Assembly (NCBI RefSeq): GCF_019212185.1
Contig: NZ_CP078138.1
Span: forward strand, 4,136,501 to 4,200,500
Direction: 5' to 3'
Origin: Pseudomonas fluorescens
GTDB taxonomy: Bacteria > Pseudomonadota > Gammaproteobacteria > Pseudomonadales > Pseudomonadaceae
DNA length: 64,000 bases
Position numbers and translations under genes: made by a program. Position 1 is the stretch's first letter. Each line of letters begins with the position of its first letter. Shown here piece by piece: positions 26,674 through 36,076 of the stretch. A model generated the notes under the pieces. That model was not told the DNA's origin. It worked only from the letters and a program-made list of their open reading frames with translations, and did not search any database.

Positions 26674-28131
26674 TTACAAGCCGCCGATGTGGAAGGCTTT
26701 GACTTCAAGGTATTCGTCCAGGCCGTATTTGCTGCCTTCGCGACCCAGGCCCGATTGCTTGATGCCGCCGAACGGCGCGACCTCCATGGAAATGATCCCG
26801 GTATTGAGGCCGACCATGCCGAACTCAAGCGCCTCGCCGAACCGCCAGGAGCGCCGCAGATCCTGAGTGAAATAGTAGGCACCCAGACCGTAAGGCGTGG
26901 CATTGGCCAGCGCGAGGGCTTCGGCTTCGTCGGTGAAACGCATCAACGGCGCCACCGGGCCGAAGGTTTCCTCATTGGCCAGGAGCATGCCGGCATGGGC
27001 ATCGCCCAACACCGTCGGCTGCACGAATTGACCGTCGCCGCGTGGAATACCGCCGCACAGCAATTGCGCGCCCTGGCTCAGGGCATCGTCGATGTGCCGC
27101 GCGACTTTGCTCACGGCGGCCTGATTGATCAGCGGGCCGATGGTCACATCGGCTTCCAGGCCATTGCCGACACGCAGCTTGCCGACTTCCTCGACCAGCC
27201 GTTGGGCGAAGCGCTCATAGATTCCGTCCTGCACCAGGATCCGATTGGCGCAGACACAGGTCTGCCCGGCGTTGCGAAACTTGCTGAGCATGATCCCGGC
27301 CACGGCCTGTTCAAGGTCCGCATCGTCAAAGACAATGAACGGCGCGTTGCCGCCCAGCTCCAGGCTCAAGCGCTTGATGTGTTCTGCGCTCTGACGCATC
27401 AGCAAGCGGCCCACGGCGGTGGAGCCGGTGAACGAAATCTTACGCACGGTCGGGTTGCCGGTCAGCTCTTCGCCAATGCCGGCGGGCATGCCGCTCAGCA
27501 CGTTGAACACCCCGGCCGGAATCCCGACGCGTTCGGCCAGTACCGCCAGTGCGAGCGCCGAGAGCGGCGTCAGGTCAGACGGCTTGACGATGATCGGGCA
27601 GCCGGCAGCCAGTGCCGGAGCGCACTTGCGAGTGATCATCGCGTTGGGGAAGTTCCACGGGGTGATTGCCGCGCAGACACCCACCGGTTGCTTGAGGGTC
27701 AACAATCGACGGTCGCCACTGGGGGCCGGCATGGTTTCGCCGTAGACCCGCCGAGCCTCTTCGGCAAACCATTTGACGAAGCCGGCGCCATAACGAATCT
27801 CGCCCTTGGCCTCGTTCAACGGCTTGCCCTGTTCACTGGTCATGATCAGCGCCAGGTCATCGAGGTTGTCGATCATGGCTTGATACCAGCGCTCCAGCAG
27901 CGCCGCGCGCTCCGCCGCCGGACGTGCACGCCAGGCAGGCCAGGCCTTGTCCGCCGCCTCGATGGCACGCCGGGTTTCCCCGCCTTGCATCGCCGGCACG
28001 CGAGCGAGCAGTTCGCCGCTGGCCGGGTCGATGACATCCAGAGTCGCACCGTCATCGGCGCCAATCCACTGCCCGTCGACATAGGCGAGCTCCGCCAAAA
28101 GGCTGGGGTCTTTCAAACGATTCTTGAGCAT
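26674..28131 (-). CDS. NAD(P)-dependent succinate-semialdehyde-type dehydrogenase (GabD-like)
   Basis: 485 residues, the GabD length. The catalytic Glu is in LELGGNAPF and the catalytic Cys in FRNAGQTCVCANR; the second Cys two residues on is the pair that forms the redox switch in GabD enzymes. CAGGA precedes the ATG. With the aminotransferase it would complete a 4-aminobutyrate shunt giving succinate, but related semialdehydes (glutarate, malonate) are possible. Confidence 0.88.
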   Translation of the reverse strand: MLKNRLKDPSLLAELAYVDGQWIGADDGATLDVIDPASGELLARVPAMQGGETRRAIEAADKAWPAWRARPAAERAALLERWYQAMIDNLDDLALIMTSEQGKPLNEAKGEIRYGAGFVKWFAEEARRVYGETMPAPSGDRRLLTLKQPVGVCAAITPWNFPNAMITRKCAPALAAGCPIIVKPSDLTPLSALALAVLAERVGIPAGVFNVLSGMPAGIGEELTGNPTVRKISFTGSTAVGRLLMRQSAEHIKRLSLELGGNAPFIVFDDADLEQAVAGIMLSKFRNAGQTCVCANRILVQDGIYERFAQRLVEEVGKLRVGNGLEADVTIGPLINQAAVSKVARHIDDALSQGAQLLCGGIPRGDGQFVQPTVLGDAHAGMLLANEETFGPVAPLMRFTDEAEALALANATPYGLGAYYFTQDLRRSWRFGEALEFGMVGLNTGIISMEVAPFGGIKQSGLGREGSKYGLDEYLEVKAFHIGGL

Positions 28132-28376
28132 GGTCGCGTCCTGATCCGAAACAGACTTTCAGTCTAGGGAGACGTGACAGATAAGGATGCCGAAAGCGCC
28201 TGGCGGACGGTGTTGGATGCTGAAATTGGCGGAGCAACGGCAGATTTGCATGTCCCATCCAATCCCTTGCAGGCGCTGGCTTGTCGCGCCGCCGCATCGC
28301 AGTGAAGATCGTCAACGATGACGCTGCTGTCCTGAATGCACGCGGCGGTCTCAGGTTTTTTGCGGCGGGGGATCTC

Positions 28377-29534
28377 CTACAGTTTCAGCGAACCGAGCAA
28401 CCCACCCAGGAAACGCTCCCCGGCCTGCATCTGGCTGATTTCGATAAACTCGTCCGGCTTGTGTGCCTGCTCGATCGAACCCGGGCCACAGACCACCACC
28501 GGCACATCCAGACGCTGCCGGAACAAGCCGCCTTCGGTGCCGAAAGAGACCTTGGACGTCGCGGTATCCGGCGCCGCGAAGTTTTTCAGGAAGCGCACTG
28601 CTTCGACGCTCGGGTGAGTATCCAGGCCGGGATAGACATTGAGGGTTTCAATCTCGATGGCCGCCACGCTGGAGAGCTTTTTGGCTTCGCGCACAATCAT
28701 CTCGGCGCCTTCCTGCATCTGCGCCAGAATCTGCTCCAGGTCATCGCCCGGCAAGTTGCGCACCTCGAAATCCAGGGTGCACAGGTTGGGCACGATGTTC
28801 AGCGCACGACCGCCGCCGATCTGCCCGACATGCACCGTGCTGTAAGGCACATCGTAATCGCCATCCCGCGCGCCCTCGGCTTGCAACTGCTGCTGGCTCT
28901 GGCGCAACAGCGCGATAAAGTCGCTGGCCACGTGAATCGCGTTGACCGACAGCGGCGCCAGCGAGGAATGCGCCTCCAGGCCCCGACAGTAGGTTCGGTA
29001 CGAGCCCTTGCCCTTGTGCCCGAGGACGAACTGCATGTTGGTCGGCTCACCGATCAAACACAAAAACGGCCGCACCGGTGCCAGGTGCAGCACGTCCAGC
29101 AAGCGCCGCACACCCACACAGCCGATCTCTTCGTCGTGGGACAACGCCAGTTGCAGCGGTCGGCTCAGGGAATGGTCGGCCGCCTCGAGCATGGCGTCGA
29201 TGGCCAGGGCAATGAAGCCCTTCATGTCGCAACTGCCACGCCCGTAAATCCGTCCATCCTGCACCGTCGCTGCAAAGGCGGGAAAGGTCCAGGCCTGGCC
29301 GGCCGCCGGCACCACGTCGGTGTGTCCGGAGAGCAGTATCCCCGGCTTGTCCTGCGGGCCGGTACTGGCGAACAGGTTGGCCTTCTTCGCGGTGGCATCC
29401 TTGACGATCAGCGACTCGATGCCCTTGCTCAGCAGCAGATCGCGCACATACTCGATCAGGGCCATGTTCGACTCCGAAGAGACCGTGTCGAAGGCCATCA
29501 GGCGTGTGAGAATTTCCAGTACACGGGGTTTCAT
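28377..29534 (-). CDS. M20 family deacylase, acetylornithine deacetylase (ArgE)-like
   Basis: 385-residue zinc metallohydrolase. The metal ligands lie in SGHTDVVPA, GRGSCDMKG, SHDEEIGCVG and GEPT, and the dimerisation domain follows. The annotated reaction is N2-acetylornithine to ornithine, but its position as the last gene of an ABC importer/amine dehydrogenase operon (4-base overlap with the FAD subunit) suggests hydrolysis of an N-acyl amino acid or peptide-like intermediate rather than arginine biosynthesis. A 245-base gap separates it from the downstream aldehyde dehydrogenase; I see no clear hairpin terminator in that gap. Confidence 0.88.
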   Translation of the reverse strand: MKPRVLEILTRLMAFDTVSSESNMALIEYVRDLLLSKGIESLIVKDATAKKANLFASTGPQDKPGILLSGHTDVVPAAGQAWTFPAFAATVQDGRIYGRGSCDMKGFIALAIDAMLEAADHSLSRPLQLALSHDEEIGCVGVRRLLDVLHLAPVRPFLCLIGEPTNMQFVLGHKGKGSYRTYCRGLEAHSSLAPLSVNAIHVASDFIALLRQSQQQLQAEGARDGDYDVPYSTVHVGQIGGGRALNIVPNLCTLDFEVRNLPGDDLEQILAQMQEGAEMIVREAKKLSSVAAIEIETLNVYPGLDTHPSVEAVRFLKNFAAPDTATSKVSFGTEGGLFRQRLDVPVVVCGPGSIEQAHKPDEFIEISQMQAGERFLGGLLGSLKL

Positions 29535-30685
29535 GAGGCTTGGCTCCGCTGCTCGGCTAAGTGGGCAAATCGGCGAATCGAGAACGGCTCGATCAAGGTG
29601 CTGGTACTGCCCGTGCTGATCAGCTCAGCCATCACGTCACCCACCCCCGGGCCCAGCTGGAAGCCGTGTCCGCAGAAGCCGAAGGCGTAGTACAAACCAT
29701 CGACCTTGCCACTGGGGCCCATGATCGGCAGCGAGTCCGGCAGATAGCTTTCGATGCCGCTCCAGACCCGGATGATGTTGAGGTTCTCGGCGCCTGGCAG
29801 CAGGCGACGCATCTGCCGGATCTGGTTGAGGATGCTGCGCGGCTCAACGTATGCCCGACGATTGAGCATGTCCGGTTTACTGCGATAGCCGCCGCCGATG
29901 ACGATGTTGCCACGGGCAATCTGGCGGAAATAAATCACTTCCTCGGGAATTTTGGTGTACACCCCGATCACCGTCGGCAAGGCATAGGGCACCGGCTCGG
30001 TGACCGCCATCTGTGGGCCGTGGGTGTCGAGCGGCACCGGTTCGCCGAACTGCTCGGACAGTTTCTGCCCCCACGCACCGGCGGTGATCAGCAACTGGGC
30101 AGCGCAGAACTGACGACCATCGGTGGTGCTCACGCGGAACTCGCCGCCGACCTTCTGCACTTCGGCCACTTCCGTCTGCTCTTCGATGCGTGCGCCGAGT
30201 CGCCGTGCCGCCCGGGCAAACGCCGGGGCGGCCAGACGTGGATTGGCGTGACCATCGTGGGGGGCATAGGAGCCACCCTTGACGTCCGGCCCGAGGAACG
30301 GAAAACGCTGGTGCAACTCGGCGCCGCGATAGATTTTCAGGTCCAGCTGCGCCGCTTCCGGTGCAGCGGCATAGGCCTCCAGCTCAGGGATTTCGTCTTC
30401 GCGATAACACACCCGCATGTGGCCGCTGGCGATGAATTCCAGGTCATCGTCGATCAGTTCCGGCAAGCGCTTCCACAGTGCCCAGGAACGGTTGGCCAAT
30501 TCCAGTTGCCCCAGGTAGCGCCCCTGGCGCCGGACATTGCCGAAGTTCACACCGCTGGCGTACTGACCGATCTGGTCGCGCTCCAGCAGGGTCACGGACT
30601 GTCCGCGTTGGCGCAGGAAAAACGCCGAGGCCGCGCCCATGAGGCCACCGCCGATAATCAGCACATCGCTTTTTTGCGGACTCAT
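29531..30685 (-). CDS. FAD-dependent amine/amino acid dehydrogenase, beta (DadA/SoxB-like) subunit
   Basis: 384 residues with the dinucleotide fold GGGLMGAASAFFLRQ at the N-terminus and the glycine oxidase/sarcosine oxidase beta topology, ending in the FCGHGFQLGPGVG motif typical of HcnC/OoxB/NoxB-type subunits. It begins with an ATGA overlap with the alpha subunit gene, preceded by GAGGAG, and its stop overlaps argE. With the next two genes it forms a three-subunit flavoprotein of the opine-oxidase/HcnABC/hydroxyproline-dehydrogenase class, which oxidises a secondary or primary amine to an imine and passes electrons onward. Confidence 0.88.
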   Translation of the reverse strand: MSPQKSDVLIIGGGLMGAASAFFLRQRGQSVTLLERDQIGQYASGVNFGNVRRQGRYLGQLELANRSWALWKRLPELIDDDLEFIASGHMRVCYREDEIPELEAYAAAPEAAQLDLKIYRGAELHQRFPFLGPDVKGGSYAPHDGHANPRLAAPAFARAARRLGARIEEQTEVAEVQKVGGEFRVSTTDGRQFCAAQLLITAGAWGQKLSEQFGEPVPLDTHGPQMAVTEPVPYALPTVIGVYTKIPEEVIYFRQIARGNIVIGGGYRSKPDMLNRRAYVEPRSILNQIRQMRRLLPGAENLNIIRVWSGIESYLPDSLPIMGPSGKVDGLYYAFGFCGHGFQLGPGVGDVMAELISTGSTSTLIEPFSIRRFAHLAEQRSQAS

Positions 30686-32073
30686 GAAGGCTCCTCGATA
30701 ATCACCATCGGCAAGGGTTTGACCGGGGCTTGGCCGCGTTGCCGGCCGACCTGCTGGACACTGACGCCCGCCGCCGCGGCGATGACTTCGGCCCCGGCCT
30801 GGGAGCAGTAACGCCCCTGGCAGCGGCCCATGCCGACCCGGCTGAAGGCTTTCGCCCGGTTGACCTCGCAAGCGCCCTTCTCACTGACGGTGCGGCGCAA
30901 TTCACCGGCGCTGATCATCTCGCAACGACAAACGATGGCGCTGTCGGGCAAGGCCTTGGCTTGCTCGGCGGGCCAGGGAAACGCCTGGGCCAGGCCGAGG
31001 CGGAACTGGTCCATTGCTGCCAGGGCCTGACGCTGCTGATCACGCACGCCGGCGTTGACCGGTTGCTGCAGATCTTCCAGCAGCGCCATCGCCACCAGCC
31101 GCCCGGCATGTTCGGCGGCGTCTGCACCGCGAATTTTCGAGCCGTCACCGGCAGCGTAGACACCGTTGACCGTGGTCCGGCCTTCTTCGTCCACCGACAG
31201 CCACCATTGGCCGGACGCCTCGTCGAAGCGCATGCGGCAACCGGCCAGATCCGCCAACTGGGTTTCCGGACGCAAGTGGTAACCGAGGGCCACCGCGTCG
31301 CAGTCAAGGTTCAATGTCTCGCCGCGCGCGGTGAGCACCCGCACGCCGCTGACGCCATTGGCCGCATCGCCCAGTACCTGCTGCGGGCGAACGCCCAGGT
31401 GCACCGGGATCTTCGCCCGGTACAACTGCGCCAGCAGTTTCATGCCGGTGAACAGCACGCCGGGGCGAGCCAGCAATTTTGGCAACGCGCCGATGCGTTT
31501 GCTCAGCGCCGACGTGTCGAGCACCGCCGCCACCTTGGCCCCCGCCTTGAGGTATTGGCTGGCGACCAGGTACAGCAACGGCCCGCTGCCCATGAACACC
31601 ACGCTGTGACCAATCGACACCGCCTGCGACTTGAGCGCAATCTGCGCCCCGCCAAGGCTGTAGGTGCCCGCCAACTGCCAGCCTTCGATCGGCATCAAGC
31701 GGTCGGTGGCGCCGGTGCAGAGGATCAGCGCGTCGTAGTCCACCGTCGAGTGGTGCCCCTGGCTGACGCAGTACAGTTGCCCCGGCGTCAGGTTCCACAC
31801 CAGCGTGTCCGGGCGATAGTCAATACGCTCGCGCAAACGGTCGAAGCTTTCGTGGAGGTTTTGCGCCTTTGCGGCTTCGCTGCCATACAGGGCGCTGTAG
31901 TCGCGGGTAAAACCCTGGGGTTGACGGCGGTAGATCTGTCCGCCATCGCGGCGATTTTCATCGATCAGGATCGGCGTGATTCCCGCCGCCAGCAGGGTCT
32001 CGGCGCAGCGAACCCCGGCCGGCCCGGCACCGACGATGACAACTTTCCTGGAGCTCAACCGCGCAGTGGCCAT
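30682..32073 (-). CDS. NAD(P)/FAD oxidoreductase, alpha (HcnB/OoxA-like) subunit with C-terminal Fe-S motif
   Basis: 463 residues. The first nucleotide site is VGAGPAG near residue 15, the second GSGPLL near 160, and TVNGVYAAGDG is the flavin motif. The C-terminal ~90 residues carry a BFD-like cysteine set, CRC near 381 and CQGRYC near 416-421, which in this class binds an iron-sulfur cluster. It overlaps the ferredoxin-like gene by 19 bases and the beta subunit gene by 4, strong evidence for a stoichiometric complex. Members include octopine/nopaline oxidases, hydrogen cyanide synthase and D-hydroxyproline dehydrogenase. Confidence 0.88.
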   Translation of the reverse strand: MATARLSSRKVVIVGAGPAGVRCAETLLAAGITPILIDENRRDGGQIYRRQPQGFTRDYSALYGSEAAKAQNLHESFDRLRERIDYRPDTLVWNLTPGQLYCVSQGHHSTVDYDALILCTGATDRLMPIEGWQLAGTYSLGGAQIALKSQAVSIGHSVVFMGSGPLLYLVASQYLKAGAKVAAVLDTSALSKRIGALPKLLARPGVLFTGMKLLAQLYRAKIPVHLGVRPQQVLGDAANGVSGVRVLTARGETLNLDCDAVALGYHLRPETQLADLAGCRMRFDEASGQWWLSVDEEGRTTVNGVYAAGDGSKIRGADAAEHAGRLVAMALLEDLQQPVNAGVRDQQRQALAAMDQFRLGLAQAFPWPAEQAKALPDSAIVCRCEMISAGELRRTVSEKGACEVNRAKAFSRVGMGRCQGRYCSQAGAEVIAAAAGVSVQQVGRQRGQAPVKPLPMVIIEEPS

Positions 32074-32363
32074 GTCGCCTCCGGTTGTGTGGTGACAATA
32101 TCCAGCCCTTCGCGGACTTCGTTGGAGCAGGCTCGCAGACGTTCACCGGCGCGAGTCCAGACCCAGCAATCCTGGCAGGCGCCCATCAGGCAGAAGCCGG
32201 CGCGGCGGCCCGAGTCGAACTCCGACTGGCGCAACGCATTGCCCTGGGTCAGCAACGCGACCATCAGGGTGTCGCCTTGCAGCGCCTCGACCGGCGCGCC
32301 GTCGACCTTCAAGCTGACGGTCGGTCTGCCCTGCTCCGCCAGCCTCACAAAACGCCCCTTCAT
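32055..32363 (-). CDS. (2Fe-2S)-binding subunit (HcnA/OoxX-like)
   Basis: 102 residues with a plant-ferredoxin-like fold. The cysteines C58, C63, C66 and C79 (GFCLMGACQDCW ... RACS) match the C-x4-C-x2-C-x12-C pattern of the gamma subunits in HcnABC-type dehydrogenases. Its ATG overlaps the stop of the ABC ATPase gene, which ties the importer and the dehydrogenase into one transcript. Confidence 0.88.
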   Translation of the reverse strand: MKGRFVRLAEQGRPTVSLKVDGAPVEALQGDTLMVALLTQGNALRQSEFDSGRRAGFCLMGACQDCWVWTRAGERLRACSNEVREGLDIVTTQPEATWPLRG

Positions 32364-34201
32364 GCGTAGGCTCCCTGGGTCATGGTGATCAAATTCTGCT
32401 GGGTCCTGCTCAACTCGGCGCCATCGTGGTGACAGAGAATTTCACTGCCGCCGTCGATGTTGCGTCGGTTTGGCGCCGTTCGATTGCACAGGCCGTCGAC
32501 TCGCACTGGGCAACGATTGAGGAAGGTGCAAAGCTCCGCCACGTTGGCCTTCGGGCCGATCGGTGGCAACGCCTCGCAGGCGGTGCCGCAGTTTTCCAGC
32601 CAGCCCTGCCGCAGTTCCGGCACCGAATGTATCAACAGGTCGGTGTACGGATGGAACGGCGCCTGGGTAAACGATTGCCGGCTGCCGGCTTCGACTTTGT
32701 GCCCGCTGTACATCACCACGATGTCGTCGCACAGCGCCCGCACGGTGGAAATGTCATGGCTGATGAACAGGTAGGAAACCCCCAGTTGCTGGCGCAGGTC
32801 GCGCAGCAGTTCGAGAATCGCCGCACCCACCACGGTATCCAGCGCCGAGGTCACTTCATCGCAGAGGATCAGATCCGGCTTGGCGGCCAGCGCGCGCGCC
32901 AGGTTGACCCGTTGTTTTTGCCCGCCCGACAGCTCGTTCGGCCGGCGTTCGGCCAGGGTCCGGGGCAAGCGCACCAGATCCAGCAATTCGCCGACGCGCT
33001 CGCGCAATGCCGCGCCCTTGAGACCGAAATACATCTTCAGTGGCCGGCTCAGGATAGTGCTGATGCTGTGCATCGGGTTCAGCGCCGTGTCGGCGTTCTG
33101 GAAGACCATCTGGATCCGCCGGAACTGATCATCGGTACGCGTCGACAGGCTGCCGCCCAGAGGTTTGCCATCAAACGTCAAGCCGCCCAGGGCCGGCGTC
33201 AGCAACCCCGCCACCACCCGCGCCAGGGTCGATTTGCCCGAGCCCGACTCACCGATCACACCGATGGCCTGGCCCCGGCGGACCGTCAGATCGATGTCTT
33301 CCAGCACCCGAATCGACGGCATGCCCTGGGCATTCTTGTTGCCGTAACCGGCGGTCAGGCCCTTGATGGTCAGCAGCGGTTCGTCTTCGGCAACGTCGCT
33401 CGGCGGACGAATTGTGGTGTCCGGCCGCGCCGCCGCCAACAGGCTGCGGGTGTATTCGTGGGCCGGCCCTTTGAGCAACGGCGCGGTGGCGCTCTGCTCG
33501 AAAATCCGCCCACCGTTGAGCACGACGATCTGATCGGCCATTTGCGCGACGACCGCCAGATCGTGGGACACGTAGACCGCCGTCGCGCCACGCTCGCGCA
33601 CCACACGCTTGAAAGCGCGGAGCACGTCGATCTGGGTCGTCACGTCGAGGGCCGTGGTCGGTTCGTCGAGCACCACCAGCAACGGATCGCTGATCAGCGC
33701 CATGGCTGCCATCACCCGTTGCAACTGTCCGCCAGACACCTGGTGCGGGTAGCGCTGACCGATGTTGTCCGGATCCGGCAGGGCCAGGTCGCGGAACAGT
33801 TCGATGGCCTTGGCTTCGAGCACGGCGCGGGTGCCCAGGTCATGGATCAACGCCCCTTCCACCACCTGATCGATCAGTTTTTTCGCCGGGTTGAATGCCG
33901 CCGCCGCACTTTGCGCGATGTACGACACCCGATTGCCGCGCAGGCCCTGCAACTCATGCTCACTCAACGCAAGCATATTGTGCTCGCCGACCTGCACCAC
34001 GCCACCGGACAGCCGGCAACCACGCCGGGCGTAACCCAGCAGGGCCAGGGCAATGGTGGTCTTGCCGGATCCGGACTCGCCGATCAGCGCCAGCACTTCA
34101 CCTTTTTTCAGGGCGAAGCTTACGCCTTTGACGATTTCCGTTTCACCGCGCTCGCCACAGGCGACCACACGCAGGTCTTCAACTCGAATCAATTCACTCA
34201 T
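32360..34201 (-). CDS. Peptide/opine-type ABC transporter ATPase, DppD-DppF fusion
   Basis: 613 residues with two complete ATPase cassettes: Walker [10 protein letters not shown] near residue 40 with signature VSGGQLQR, and GESGSGKST in the second half with signature LSGGQKQRV. Each also has its Walker B ([10 protein letters not shown] and [10 protein letters not shown]). The C-terminal extension with several cysteines ([22 protein letters not shown]) matches the oligopeptide-permease C-terminal domain, which binds a 4Fe-4S cluster in DppD-type proteins. A fused pair such as GsiA/YejF/DdpDF is common. The gene lies between the permeases and the dehydrogenase. Confidence 0.9.
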   Translation of the reverse strand: MSELIRVEDLRVVACGERGETEIVKGVSFALKKGEVLALIGESGSGKTTIALALLGYARRGCRLSGGVVQVGEHNMLALSEHELQGLRGNRVSYIAQSAAAAFNPAKKLIDQVVEGALIHDLGTRAVLEAKAIELFRDLALPDPDNIGQRYPHQVSGGQLQRVMAAMALISDPLLVVLDEPTTALDVTTQIDVLRAFKRVVRERGATAVYVSHDLAVVAQMADQIVVLNGGRIFEQSATAPLLKGPAHEYTRSLLAAARPDTTIRPPSDVAEDEPLLTIKGLTAGYGNKNAQGMPSIRVLEDIDLTVRRGQAIGVIGESGSGKSTLARVVAGLLTPALGGLTFDGKPLGGSLSTRTDDQFRRIQMVFQNADTALNPMHSISTILSRPLKMYFGLKGAALRERVGELLDLVRLPRTLAERRPNELSGGQKQRVNLARALAAKPDLILCDEVTSALDTVVGAAILELLRDLRQQLGVSYLFISHDISTVRALCDDIVVMYSGHKVEAGSRQSFTQAPFHPYTDLLIHSVPELRQGWLENCGTACEALPPIGPKANVAELCTFLNRCPVRVDGLCNRTAPNRRNIDGGSEILCHHDGAELSRTQQNLITMTQGAYA

Positions 34202-34202
34202 T

Positions 34203-35078
34203 TCAATGCCCTCCCGTACGGCGACTACGTCGGGACGACAGTCTGTCGATAAACAGATTCACACCGATGGTCAGGGTGCCGATGGCCAGCGCCGGAATCA
34301 CGATGGCCGGGGCGCCCTGGTTGAGGCCGCCGATGTTTTCCCGCACCAGCGAGCCGAGATCGGCATCCGGCGGTTGCACGCCGAGGCCGAGGAAGCTCAT
34401 GCCGCTGAGCAGCAAGACGATGAAGCCAAAACGCAGGCCCAGGTCAGTCAGCACCGGGTTGAGCATGTTCGGCAGGATTTCCACACAGGCAATGTACAAC
34501 CGACGTTCGCCACGGGTACGGGCGACTTGCACGTACTCCAGCGCTTCAATGTTCACCGCCATGCTGCGGGCGATGCGGAACGCGCCAGGGGTGAAACTCA
34601 GCACCGCGGTGCAGACCAGCAAAGTCACTGAAGAGCCAAACGCGGAGACCATGATCAGCGCCAGCATCTTGCTCGGAATCGAGATAAAGGCATCCATCAA
34701 GCGACTGATGACTTCGTCCAGCCACTTCGGTGACACCACCGACAGCAGCGCACAACCGGTGCCCAGGCCGCTGGCCAGGACGGCTGCGATCAGCGCCAGA
34801 CCCACGGTGAAGCGGGCGCCGACCAGCACACGGCTGAGCATGTCGCGGCCCAGATAGTCGGTGCCGAATGGGTAAAGGGCGCTGATGCTGTCAAAGACAT
34901 TGTCGGAGACCACTTCGCCCACCGGGTGCGGCGCCAGCCACGGCCCGAGAAACGCCACCAGCAGCCAGATGACGCACATAGCAGCCCCGATCAGGCCCAG
35001 CCACGCCGGGCCATGAGACACCTTGCCCACCGACAGGTCGGGCGCTGCAGGCGTCGATTTCACAATGAGATTGTTCAT
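34203..35078 (-). CDS. Peptide/opine-type ABC transporter permease, DppC-like
   Basis: 291 residues, six predicted helices. The family N-terminal segment ends FGTDYLGRDMLSRVLVGAR, a DppC hallmark, and the EAA loop lies near VQVARTRGERRL. The ATG at 35078 overlaps the stop of the DppB-like gene (ATGA), so the longer frame to 35153 is not used. Confidence 0.9.
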   Translation of the reverse strand: MNNLIVKSTPAAPDLSVGKVSHGPAWLGLIGAAMCVIWLLVAFLGPWLAPHPVGEVVSDNVFDSISALYPFGTDYLGRDMLSRVLVGARFTVGLALIAAVLASGLGTGCALLSVVSPKWLDEVISRLMDAFISIPSKMLALIMVSAFGSSVTLLVCTAVLSFTPGAFRIARSMAVNIEALEYVQVARTRGERRLYIACVEILPNMLNPVLTDLGLRFGFIVLLLSGMSFLGLGVQPPDADLGSLVRENIGGLNQGAPAIVIPALAIGTLTIGVNLFIDRLSSRRSRRTGGH

Positions 35079-36031
35079 TGGTTTCTCAGCCTCGGATTGG
35101 ACAGAATCGCGCACAGGTCGGCAATCAACACCAACCCCAGGTACGCCGTGCAAAACAGCATGGTGCAGGCCTGGACCAGCGCCATGTCACGATTGGTCAC
35201 GGCATCGACCATCAAGCTGGCGATACCGGGATAGTTGAAGATCGTTTCGACAATCACCACCCCGCCCAGCAGGTACGACAGGCTCAGGGCAATTGCGTTG
35301 GCAATCGGGCCGATGGCGTTGGGCAGCGCATGGCGCAGCACAATGCGCATCGGACTGACACCTTTGAGCCTGGCCATCTCCACGTATGGACTGTCGAGCT
35401 GGTCGATCACCGCCGCCCGGGTCATGCGCGCCATTTGCGCGACGATGACGCAACACAGGGTCATCACCGGCAGTGCGTAAGTGCGCAGGAATTGCCAGGG
35501 CGAGGTGATGTCGCTGGCATAGGACAGCGCCGACAACCAGCCCAGGTTCACCGCGAAAATCAGCACTGCCAGGGTCGCCACCAGGAACTCCGGAACGGCG
35601 ACCATGGCCAGGGTGAAGAAGCTCAGGAAGCTGTCGATACGCCCGCCGCGGCCCATGGCCGAGCCGATGCCCAGGATCAGCGCCACCGGCACCGAGACCA
35701 GCGCCGTGGCGGCAGCCAACATCAGCGTGTTGGGCACCCGACCGGCCATCAGTTCGCCGACCGGCATGGCGTTGGAGACCGACAGCCCCATGTCGCCACT
35801 GAGCAGGTTCATCAACCAGTGCAGGTAACGCACCACACCCGGTTGATCGAGCCCCAGTTTCAGGCGCAATGCCGCCACCTGTTCCGGCGTGGCGAACTGC
35901 CCGAGCGATTGCTGCGCCGCGTCTCCGGGAAGGACTGCCGTGATCGCGAACACGACCATCGACACGATCAACAAAGTCACGATCGCGGCGCCCAGACGCC
36001 GGCCGATCAACCACAGTGTGTTGCTATTCAT
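35075..36031 (-). CDS. Peptide/opine-type ABC transporter permease, DppB-like
   Basis: 318 residues with six helices. It has the DppB start (an N-terminal helix with Arg-Arg-Leu, then VLPGDAAQQSLGQFATPEQVAAL as the periplasmic part) and the EAA loop EMARLKGVSPMRIVLRHALPN. It forms the transmembrane pore with the DppC-like protein. Confidence 0.9.
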   Translation of the reverse strand: MNSNTLWLIGRRLGAAIVTLLIVSMVVFAITAVLPGDAAQQSLGQFATPEQVAALRLKLGLDQPGVVRYLHWLMNLLSGDMGLSVSNAMPVGELMAGRVPNTLMLAAATALVSVPVALILGIGSAMGRGGRIDSFLSFFTLAMVAVPEFLVATLAVLIFAVNLGWLSALSYASDITSPWQFLRTYALPVMTLCCVIVAQMARMTRAAVIDQLDSPYVEMARLKGVSPMRIVLRHALPNAIGPIANAIALSLSYLLGGVVIVETIFNYPGIASLMVDAVTNRDMALVQACTMLFCTAYLGLVLIADLCAILSNPRLRNQ

Positions 36032-36076
36032 CGCCTACCCTCCTGCACTGTCCCTGACGTACTACCTGACCACCCA

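Noticed and set aside
32426..34252. 608-residue open frame on the plus strand
   Set aside because: Antisense to the double ABC ATPase, whose Walker and signature motifs are complete; the frame is compositional shadow.
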